Shown here in pieces: positions 58,000-64,000 of a stretch of DNA of 64,000 nucleotides (positions are counted from its first letter, which is position 1; each line of letters starts with the position of its first letter). Source of the DNA: Roseateles depolymerans (lineage in GTDB: Bacteria; Pseudomonadota; Gammaproteobacteria; Burkholderiales; Burkholderiaceae_C); the NCBI RefSeq assembly GCF_003387155.1, contig NZ_QUMT01000005.1:124001-188000 (forward strand), in the 5' to 3' direction. The notes beneath the pieces were generated by a model. That model saw nothing but the letters and a program-made list of their open reading frames with translations, did not search any database and was not told the origin of the DNA. Both the position numbers and the translations under genes were made by a program.

Positions 58000-58536
58000 T
58001 CAGCCGACGTGGGTGGGGCCGGTGTGGCCCCGCTCTTCGGCGAACCATCGCAGCACGGGGATGGTGCCCGGCAGCACCGGCTGCACCTGCACCGGCAGGG
58101 TCTGCCAGGCCATGGCCTGCTGCTCGCGCATCTCGAACTCGCCCTCCCAGTCGAACACCTTGCAGAAATGCAGGCGCACCCGGGCGTGGGGGTAGTCCAT
58201 CATCTCCACTTTCCAGGGGTGGGCCGGGCCGATGGTGATGCCCAGTTCTTCCTGCAGTTCCCGGCGCAGGGCCTGCTCGACGGTCTCCCCCTGCTCCAGC
58301 TTGCCGCCGGGGTATTCCCAATAGCCGGCGTAGACCTTGCCTTCGGGGCGGGAGGTCAGCAGGAATTCGCCTTCCTGGCCGTCCGGGGTGCGGCGCACCA
58401 GCACGCCCACGGCGACATCCACGGGGATGCGGTCTTCGGGCCAGGGCGCAGCGGGCGCGGGTGCCGAAGCAGGCGCAGAAACAGGTGCCGAGGCGGGCGC
58501 AGAAACGAGCGCGGGAGCGGGAGATACGTCAGACAT
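58000..58536 (-). CDS. Nudix hydrolase (MutT-like)
   Basis: This 178-residue protein has an N-terminal low-complexity Ala/Pro/Ser segment ([15 protein letters not shown], about 10-30). The Nudix domain follows; its box [23 protein letters not shown] fits the G-x5-E-x7-R-E-x2-E-E consensus. It also has the WEYPGG and P-H-A-R-V-R-L-H-F elements of MutT-type 8-oxo-dGTP diphosphatases, so a nucleotide sanitising role is likely. Its start overlaps the end of the ATPase gene by 8 bp. A fused thiamine monophosphate synthase domain, sometimes present, is absent. Confidence 0.88.
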   Translation of the reverse strand: MSDVSPAPALVSAPASAPVSAPASAPAPAAPWPEDRIPVDVAVGVLVRRTPDGQEGEFLLTSRPEGKVYAGYWEYPGGKLEQGETVEQALRRELQEELGITIGPAHPWKVEMMDYPHARVRLHFCKVFDWEGEFEMREQQAMAWQTLPVQVQPVLPGTIPVLRWFAEERGHTGPTHVG

Positions 58537-59563
58537 GGTCCAGGCCCTGAGGGGCGTCGAGATCGGGATCGTGACCGGATGGGGCGCCTGTCCGATGGCC
58601 TGCGGAGGCTGCTGACGGTGCGGACGACGTGGCTGAAGGGGTGGACGTGGCGGCAGCACCAGCCGCCAGCGGCACGCCTGCATCGTCGGTCACGCCGCGC
58701 CCCGCCAGGTCCCGGGCAAACTGATAGGCCACCCGGCCCGAGCGGGAGCCGCGCTCCAGCGCCCACACCAGCGCGGACTGACGGGCCGCCTCGATCTGGG
58801 CCGGGCTGAGTCCGAAGTGCTGCAGCCACTGGCCGACGATGGTCAGGTATTCCTGCTGGCTGAAGCTGTAGAAGCTGATCCACAGGCCAAAACGCTCGGA
58901 CAGGGAGATCTTTTCCTCCACCGCCTCGCCGGGGTGCACCTCCACGTTGCCGTCGCGCTCGCCATGGGTGTAGGCCAGGTTGTCCTTCATCTGCTCGGGC
59001 AGCAGATGGCGGCGGTTGCTGGTGGCGTAGATCAGCAGGTTGTCAGTGGCCGCGGCGATGGAGCCGTCGAGCATCGACTTGAGGGCCTTGTAGCCGGCCT
59101 CGCCTTCGTCGAAGGAGAGGTCGTCGCAGAAGATGACGAAGCGTTCCGGCCGGTCAGCGACCAGGTCGGCCAGCTCGGGCAGGTCCACCAGGTCGGATTT
59201 GTCGACCTCGATCAGCCGCAGGCCCTGCGAGGCGAATTCATTCAGGCAGGCCTTGATGAGCGAGCTCTTGCCGGTGCCGCGGGCGCCGGTGAGCAGCACA
59301 TTGTTGGCGGGCTGGCCGGCGACGAACTGCCGGGTGTTGCGCAGCAGCCGTTCCTTTTGCGGCTCCACTTCCTTGAGGTCTGTCAGCTGGATGCTGGAGA
59401 GGTGCCGCACCGGTTCCAGGCGGGCGCTGGCGCCGCGCTTGCGGTAGCGGAAGGCGACAGCGGCGGACCAGTCCGGCGCGGTCAGCGGTTGCGGGAGCAC
59501 CGCCTCCAGGCGGCTCAGCAGCGCGTCGGCGCGCTGCAGCAGGGCATCAAAGGCGTCGGACAT
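58529..59563 (-). CDS. DUF815 family AAA ATPase
   Basis: This 344-residue P-loop ATPase has Walker A GARGTGKSSLIKA (about 105-117), Walker B FVIFCDDLSFDEG and a sensor-like NLLIYATSNRRHLLPEQM. The upstream basic region (RYRKRGASARLEPVRH) and the Asp-rich C-terminal tail ([14 protein letters not shown]) flank the core. The family (DUF815) is widespread in proteobacteria, with no settled function. The start at 59563 was preferred because the longer frame adds Ala/Arg/Ser-rich codons. It overlaps the Nudix gene by 8 bp. Confidence 0.85.
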   Translation of the reverse strand: MSDAFDALLQRADALLSRLEAVLPQPLTAPDWSAAVAFRYRKRGASARLEPVRHLSSIQLTDLKEVEPQKERLLRNTRQFVAGQPANNVLLTGARGTGKSSLIKACLNEFASQGLRLIEVDKSDLVDLPELADLVADRPERFVIFCDDLSFDEGEAGYKALKSMLDGSIAAATDNLLIYATSNRRHLLPEQMKDNLAYTHGERDGNVEVHPGEAVEEKISLSERFGLWISFYSFSQQEYLTIVGQWLQHFGLSPAQIEAARQSALVWALERGSRSGRVAYQFARDLAGRGVTDDAGVPLAAGAAATSTPSATSSAPSAASAGHRTGAPSGHDPDLDAPQGLDHV

Positions 59564-59649
59564 GGAAGCGGCTCGGGAAGCGGCTCTGGGAGCGGGACTG
59601 GCAGATCGTCTGGCAGCCACTGAGGCTGACAGTCTGCCATTGAATGAGG

Positions 59650-59710
59650 CAGGCAATCGGGACTACCAATCGGGGCAGCCAATCCTGACTGCCATTCGGG
59701 GCAGCCAATC
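59650..59710. repeat. Short direct repeats upstream of the DUF815 ATPase gene
   Basis: CCAATCGGGGCAGCCAATC (59666-59684) and CCATTCGGGGCAGCCAATC (59692-59710) are spaced 26 bases apart, and a more degenerate copy precedes them. They lie in the 183-bp gap between the slmA stop and the DUF815 start. Confidence 0.7.
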
Positions 59711-59746
59711 GGGCCAGCCCCTGGCGCCAGCGAATCGGAAGTTGCG

Positions 59747-60385
59747 TCAGGCCAGCATCCGCATGGCGGCTTCGAGTTGCTCGGTGGGCAGGCGCTTGAA
59801 GCCGGAGCGGGCATAACGCTGCAAGCGGCCGATGATGAAGCTCACCAGCACCGAGGCCTGGGCCTGGGCTTCGACGGTGGGGGTGCTGGAGCCCGATGCT
59901 TCGGCGGCGGAGCGCAGCGCCTGGCGCAGGGCGGATTCGACCTTGTCGAAGAACTGGTTCATGCGGGCAACCAGTCGTTCGTTCTCGTAGACGAGCGCGT
60001 CGCCGACCATGACACGGGCCATGCCGGGATTGCGTTCGCCGAACTGCAGCAGCACGGCCACGATGCGCTGGGCTTGGGCCAGGCCGGAGGGTTCGCGTTC
60101 GGCGATCTGGTTGAGCAGCGAGAAAATGCTGGACTCGATGAATTCGATGAGCCCTTCGAACATTTGCGCCTTGCTGGCGAAATGGCGATAGAGCGCGGCC
60201 TCGCTGACCTCCAGGCGTGCGGCCAGGGCGGCGGTGGTGACCCGTTCCGCGCCGGGCTGTTCCAGCATGCTGGCCAGGGTTTGAAGGATCTGGACGCGTC
60301 GTTCCCCGGGCTTGAGGCGCTTGCGCGGCAACTCGGCGGCTTTGGGCGCGGCGGGATCCGTGGTGTCGGGGGGGCTGGTGTGCAT
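59747..60385 (-). CDS. slmA: Nucleoid occlusion factor SlmA (TetR family)
   Basis: In this 212-residue protein the TetR-type helix-turn-helix (VTTAALAARLEVSEAALYRHFASKAQMFEGLI, about 48-80) matches SlmA closely. The all-helical C-terminal domain holds LNQIAEREPSGLAQAQRIV and GNPGMARVM-like ERNPGMARVMVGDALVYENERL. SlmA binds chromosomal sites and blocks FtsZ assembly over the nucleoid. The N-terminal about 25 residues are Pro/Ala-rich. It lies on the minus strand near argB, as often seen in this order. Confidence 0.88.
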   Translation of the reverse strand: MHTSPPDTTDPAAPKAAELPRKRLKPGERRVQILQTLASMLEQPGAERVTTAALAARLEVSEAALYRHFASKAQMFEGLIEFIESSIFSLLNQIAEREPSGLAQAQRIVAVLLQFGERNPGMARVMVGDALVYENERLVARMNQFFDKVESALRQALRSAAEASGSSTPTVEAQAQASVLVSFIIGRLQRYARSGFKRLPTEQLEAAMRMLA

Positions 60386-60530
60386 AGGCGGGGCCGGAAC
60401 GTGTGCGTGGATTCTGGCACATGCTTTGCCCTTGCCCGGTGATGATCGCGCCCCGGGCGGTTCGTGTGGCCCGGGGGTGGGTGCTGGAACGTCTGTGGCG
60501 CGACGGTTGGGAAAACTGCCGCGGGCCCGC

Positions 60531-61217
60531 TCAGTCGCGCAGCCAGCCGAGGCGGCGGGCCTCGTAGATGGCTTCCACCTTGGAGCGCACCTGCAGTTTG
60601 CGGTAGGTGCGTTTGACGTAAGTCATGATGGTGTGCGGCGACACATTCATGAACTGGGCGATCTCATCAAAGGTGAAGCCCTTGGCGGCCAGGTGCAGCA
60701 CGCGGGACTCCTGTTCGGAAAGGGCCACCACCTGCTCATCCACGAGGGGCATGGAGGCCGAGTCGGTGAAGGGGCGGCCGCTGTGGCCATTCTGCGGAGC
60801 CAGGCGCAGCAGCAGGCGCCGGGCAATGACCGGGCTGATGGGACTGCCGCCCGCGCGCAGGGAGCGCAGTTGGCCAGGCAGGTCCAGGGCAAGGGAGTCC
60901 TTGAGCAGATAACCCGTGGCACCGGCTTCGATGCTGGACAGCACATGCTGCTCATCCCCAAACACCGAGATGACCATGACCTCGCATTCCGGCGCCACAT
61001 GCGCCGCATGACGGATCAGCTCGATGCCAGACCCGCCCGGCAGGTCCAGGTCGACCAGCAGCACATCCGGCCGCGTTTGGTCGAACATCTTCCGGCCTTG
61101 CGGAAGGTCGGTGGCCATGCCGACCAGCCGAATATCTGGCGCCTTCTCAAGCGCATGGGCAAACCCTTCGCGGAAGCGAAGTTGGTCCTCGACAATCAAG
61201 ACGCTGAACAGTGACAT
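60531..61217 (-). CDS. NarL/FixJ-type response regulator
   Basis: This 228-residue regulator has an intact receiver: the acidic pair at Glu10-Asp11, phospho-acceptor Asp56 (VLLVDLDLPGGSG) and Lys106 (GYLLKDS). It is followed by a LuxR-type helix-turn-helix at about 165-225 (LSEQESRVLHLAAKGFTFDEIAQFMNVSPHTIMTYVKRTYRKL). The start at 61217 begins with the receiver strand. No partner kinase is in the window, so the regulated process is unknown. Confidence 0.9.
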   Translation of the reverse strand: MSLFSVLIVEDQLRFREGFAHALEKAPDIRLVGMATDLPQGRKMFDQTRPDVLLVDLDLPGGSGIELIRHAAHVAPECEVMVISVFGDEQHVLSSIEAGATGYLLKDSLALDLPGQLRSLRAGGSPISPVIARRLLLRLAPQNGHSGRPFTDSASMPLVDEQVVALSEQESRVLHLAAKGFTFDEIAQFMNVSPHTIMTYVKRTYRKLQVRSKVEAIYEARRLGWLRD

Positions 61218-61655
61218 GCATTCCCTCACGGCTTAGAGGCCGTCCCAGCACATTCTGTGTGTCAGCACAACACACCGGCAATCCCCAGCTTGGAGTGGAG
61301 TGACCAAAGACAGGTCGCGGTGTGTGGCGCTGGTAGAAATGACTGGGTCTCCCTCGAGGAGGCGTCAAGGGCAAGGGGTGATCCCGAGGAGTTTCTAAAC
61401 GTCACTGGGCTCGGGGGTGGAAGGTTCGGCCGGCCCCGCGAATCAGGGGGGGTGGGTTGGGAGCGGTGGACACGGACATTGGGAGCCCAGGGGCCCTTTG
61501 CTTCATGTCATTCCTGTCCGGCTCCGCCGGCCATTCCCTTCTTTACTTCCGCAAAGGGCCCCTGGGCTCCCAATGTCCTGCACCGAGGGGTGGGGAGAGA
61601 GCAGGCGTGCGGAGGTTGGCGCGGTGACATGCGCTGCAGCATGCCGCGGATGCTT
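61218..61655. other. 438-bp intergenic region with a long inverted repeat
   Basis: No credible gene is seen. The main content is a perfect 28-bp inverted repeat (61474-61501 and 61551-61578) enclosing a smaller hairpin. The promoter of the NarL-type regulator should lie in the first 100 bp or so, but no clear boxes are seen. Confidence 0.6.
61474..61578. repeat. Perfect 28-bp inverted repeat with inner hairpin
   Basis: The left arm begins GGACATTGGGAGCCCAG and ends CTTTGC at 61501. The right arm, 61551-61578, is its exact reverse complement. The 49-base spacer contains CCGGC-TCC-GCCGG (61518-61530). It resembles an extragenic mobile-element-like repeat, or a very strong stem-loop. Confidence 0.9.
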
Positions 61656-62312
61656 TCATGGCCATGACTTCAGGTCGCGGAGGCGCGAGACGCGTCGGTC
61701 CACGATGGCAGGACGCTGCGCGCATGCGGTGGGAGCCCAGCCGCGCATCCACACCGTGCGCATGCCCAGGCTGCGCGCGGCTTTGAGGTTGGCGAGGCTG
61801 TCCTCCACCAAAATGCATTGGGAAGGATGGACTTTGAGACGAGCGCACACATGCCGAAACATCCGCACGTCGGGCTTGGGCCGCCAGTGGCCAAAGATGC
61901 GCATCTCTTCCACCGTGATGACCTCATCAAAGGTCTGCTGCAGTTGTAAGGCGTGCAGTACGCGACGCGCATAACGCGCCGGCGCATTGGTCAGAAGCAC
62001 CTTGCGCCCTTGAAGCCGGCGCAGCCAGGCCACATCCGGCGCCGAGGCCCGCAGCCCTTCCTCCAACCGAGGCAGCGCATGGGTCTCATCGAGGAAGTGA
62101 GAGCCCACGATGGCGTGATGCCGCACCAGCCCCAGCAGCGTAGCGCCATACCGTCGCCAATACCGCCGCCGCAGCTCCTGGGCCTCATCGCTGCTCACCC
62201 CCAGGTGGCGGACGATGTAGTCATTCATCGCCACGCCCAGCTCCCCAAAGATGCCAGCCGACGCGTGGTGCAGCGTATCGTCCAGATCAAACAACCAGAC
62301 CCGTTCCCGCAT
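61656..62312 (-). CDS. HAD-superfamily phosphatase (pyrimidine 5'-nucleotidase-like)
   Basis: This 218-residue protein has the HAD motif I in WLFDLDDTLHHA (nucleophile and acid Asp), motif II in VLLTNAP, motif III Lys in GHWRPKPDVRMF and motif IV in CILVEDSLANLKAA. A helical cap at about 20-95 fits the SDT1/YjjG pyrimidine 5'-nucleotidase group. The start ATG at 62312 is preferred to the GTG one codon earlier. It is on the minus strand between the triple hairpin that follows argB and the intergenic repeat. Confidence 0.85.
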   Translation of the reverse strand: MRERVWLFDLDDTLHHASAGIFGELGVAMNDYIVRHLGVSSDEAQELRRRYWRRYGATLLGLVRHHAIVGSHFLDETHALPRLEEGLRASAPDVAWLRRLQGRKVLLTNAPARYARRVLHALQLQQTFDEVITVEEMRIFGHWRPKPDVRMFRHVCARLKVHPSQCILVEDSLANLKAARSLGMRTVWMRGWAPTACAQRPAIVDRRVSRLRDLKSWP

Positions 62313-62426
62313 CACGCCCCTCTGCCCTCAACGATCCGCCAACCCTCCCCTGCGCAGCGACAACCCAAACCCCTCCCGCCTTAAAGCCCGGCGCAGCCCG
62401 GGCACCCTCCAGCGGACTCTGGGGAT

Positions 62427-62477
62427 CCGGCTTTGCCGGGCCCCGAGGCGCCCCCCTGGGGGGGCTGGCGAAGCCAG
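62427..62477 (-). terminator. Three adjacent GC-rich hairpins after argB
   Basis: CCGGC-TTT-GCCGG (62427-62439), CCCCCC-T-GGGGGG (62451-62463) and CTGGC-GAA-GCCAG (62465-62477) lie in the 176 bp between argB and the HAD gene. They read like a repetitive extragenic element that may also stop argB transcription. There is no T run, so Rho-independent termination is uncertain. Confidence 0.5.
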
Positions 62478-62488
62478 TAGGGGGGGGG

Positions 62489-63424
62489 TCAATGAGACCT
62501 GATCATGGTGCCGTAGGCCTGCTCGGAGAGGATCTCCAGCAGCATGGCGTGGGGCACGCGTCCGTCGATGATGTGCACGGCCTTCACGCCGCTGCGGGCG
62601 GCATCCAGGGCCGAGGCAATCTTGGGCAGCATGCCGCCGGACAGCGTGCCGTCTGCAAACAGCTCGTCGATCTCGCGGGCCGACAGGTCCGTCAGCAGAT
62701 TGCCGGCCTTGTCCAGCACGCCCGGCGTATTGGTCAGCAGCACCAGCTTTTCCGCCTTCAGCACTTCCGCCAGCTTGCCCGCCACCACATCTGCATTGAT
62801 GTTGTAGCTCTCGTTGCTTTCACCAAAGCCGATGGGGCTGATCACGGGGATGAACTGGTCGTCCTGCAACGCCTTCACCACGCTCGGGTCGATGGCCACG
62901 ATGTCGCCCACCTGGCCCACGTCGTGTTCCTTGGCCGGGTCGTCCTTGTCGACCATCTTCAGCTTCTTGGCGCGGATCATGCCGCCGTCGCGACCGGTCA
63001 GGCCCACGGCCTTGCCGCCGGCCACGTTGATCAGGCCCACGATGTCCTGCTGCACCTCACCGGCAAGCACCCATTCCACCACGCTCATGGTCTCTTCATC
63101 GGTCACGCGCATGCCCTGAATGAAGTGACCCTTCTTGCCCAGCTTGTTCAGCGCGTCCTCGATCTGCGGGCCGCCACCGTGCACCACCACCGGATTCAGA
63201 CCCACCAGCTTGAGCAGCACCACGTCCTCGGCGAAATCCTGCTGCAGCGCCGGATCGGTCATCGCGTTGCCGCCGTACTTGATCACGATCGTTTTGCCGT
63301 GATATTTGCGGATGTACGGCAGCGCTTGGGACAGCAGCTCGGCCTTGTCCCGCGGCGGGATGTGGCTCAAGTCGCCCTGGGCGTGGCTGGTGGCGGTAGC
63401 GGGGGCGGAAGGATCTTGCTTCAT
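62489..63424 (-). CDS. argB: Acetylglutamate kinase ArgB
   Basis: This 311-residue kinase phosphorylates N-acetylglutamate in arginine synthesis. It has the [14 protein letters not shown] glycine-rich loop, [19 protein letters not shown], the [15 protein letters not shown] segment, and [32 protein letters not shown]. An extra N-terminal about 25 residues ([24 protein letters not shown]) are unstructured. The start at 63424 is kept because this extension is common in related species; a shorter start cannot be excluded. Confidence 0.95.
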   Translation of the reverse strand: MKQDPSAPATATSHAQGDLSHIPPRDKAELLSQALPYIRKYHGKTIVIKYGGNAMTDPALQQDFAEDVVLLKLVGLNPVVVHGGGPQIEDALNKLGKKGHFIQGMRVTDEETMSVVEWVLAGEVQQDIVGLINVAGGKAVGLTGRDGGMIRAKKLKMVDKDDPAKEHDVGQVGDIVAIDPSVVKALQDDQFIPVISPIGFGESNESYNINADVVAGKLAEVLKAEKLVLLTNTPGVLDKAGNLLTDLSAREIDELFADGTLSGGMLPKIASALDAARSGVKAVHIIDGRVPHAMLLEILSEQAYGTMIRSH

Positions 63425-63549
63425 GGTGATGGATGCTCAGCAGACGCTTGGAGCCAAAGGTTGGAGCGAGGTGTTTGGAGCAGACAGCGGGGTTCGGCGG
63501 GTGCGGGATGCAGTCCGACAAAACTCCGCAGGATTGTAGGACCGGCACA

Positions 63550-64000
63550 ATGCCGGGCATGCAAGTCCAGCACTATTTGAAACTATCGGTCGTGGTCGCC
63601 CTGGTGACCATCGCCCTGAAGATGGCGGCCTGGCACTGGACGGGTTCGGTCAGCCTGTTCTCCGACGCCATGGAGTCCCTCGTCAACCTGGCGGGCGCCC
63701 TCTTTGGCCTGGGCATGGTCACCATTGCCCGGCGCCCGCCCGACGAGGACCATCCCTTTGGCCACCACAAGGCCGAGTACTTCTCCAGCGCCTTCGAAGG
63801 GGCCCTCATCCTGGTCGCGGCGCTCGGCATTGCCTGGACGGCCATCGACCGTCTGCGCACACCCCAGCCCCTGGACTCGCTGGACATTGGCCTGGCCCTG
63901 TCGCTGATCAGCACCGTCATCAATGGCGTGCTGGCCTCGGCCATGCTCAAGGCGTCGCGGGAGCATCGCTCCATCGCCCTGGAAGCCGATGCCCGCCACC
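63550..64000 (+). CDS. Cation diffusion facilitator transporter, N-terminal fragment
   Basis: The gene starts at the ATG at 63550 (or at 63559) and runs off the right edge after 150 codons. The protein begins MPGMQVQHYLKLSVVVALV and has four hydrophobic helices so far. The metal-site motifs are in SLFSDAMESLVNLAGA and HPFGHHKAEYFSSAFEGALI, and an E-A-D-A-R-H stretch follows near the break, as expected for the second metal-binding helix. CDF proteins export Zn2+, Co2+ or Fe2+ by proton antiport. The metal cannot be told from this part. It is divergent from argB, 125 bp away. Confidence 0.88.
   Translation, partial: MPGMQVQHYLKLSVVVALVTIALKMAAWHWTGSVSLFSDAMESLVNLAGALFGLGMVTIARRPPDEDHPFGHHKAEYFSSAFEGALILVAALGIAWTAIDRLRTPQPLDSLDIGLALSLISTVINGVLASAMLKASREHRSIALEADARH

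Overview
The window reads as a chromosomal piece of a GC-rich betaproteobacterium of the order Burkholderiales, probably the Roseateles/Mitsuaria/Rubrivivax group. The reasons are the gene orders petABC-sspA-sspB, hisI-hisE-DUF4870-hit-tatABC and secA next to a DciA-type gene, a PuuD/UraD-AllC ureide pathway, SlmA, a DUF1631 protein and PEP-CTERM proteins. The genus is inferred from content and was not checked by a search.

Layout. Positions 1-332 hold the end of a chemotaxis receptor, followed by a terminator. Positions 454-7966 hold a nearly complete urate-to-ureidoglycolate catabolic locus: urate hydroxylase PuuD, XdhC, 5-hydroxyisourate hydrolase, a GntR regulator, PuuE-type allantoinase, a UraD-AllC fusion and an M20 hydrolase. 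A perfect 12-bp palindrome lies between uraH and the regulator, and its half-site recurs before puuD. A secreted prolyl oligopeptidase follows (8134-10374).

Positions 10853-30122 are the unusual part. Five paralogous proteins of 1034-1123 residues are encoded head to tail on the plus strand. A PQQ glucose dehydrogenase gene on the minus strand interrupts them, and a 106-bp imperfect direct repeat flanks the last two. I do not recognise the family by name. All five share an M-F-x-P start, three aligned cysteines, and a region of about residues 100-290 whose motif order and spacing resemble the NEL E3 ubiquitin-ligase domain of type III effectors. Long alpha-helical ankyrin-like repeats follow. 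My reading is a family of secreted, possibly type III, effectors with a divergent NEL-like domain. No secretion machinery lies in the window.

Positions 30267-37089 hold a methyltransferase, an atypical response regulator, a SPOR-domain protein, ArgJ and two PEP-CTERM proteins. Positions 37350-48379 hold SecA, a DciA-like protein, a hemolysin III family protein, a Bug-type binding protein, two coupled hypotheticals, tRNA-Thr(TGT), SspB, SspA and the cytochrome bc1 operon. Positions 48572-64000 are mostly housekeeping: MscL, DUF1631, PdxA, Nif3-like, DegQ-like protease, TatABC, HIT, DUF4870, HisE, HisI, a Nudix hydrolase, a DUF815 ATPase, SlmA, a NarL-type regulator, a HAD phosphatase, ArgB and the start of a CDF metal transporter. 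The intergenic regions carry several notable inverted repeats: a 24-bp palindrome at 40833, a perfect 28-bp inverted repeat at 61474-61578 and a triple hairpin at 62427.
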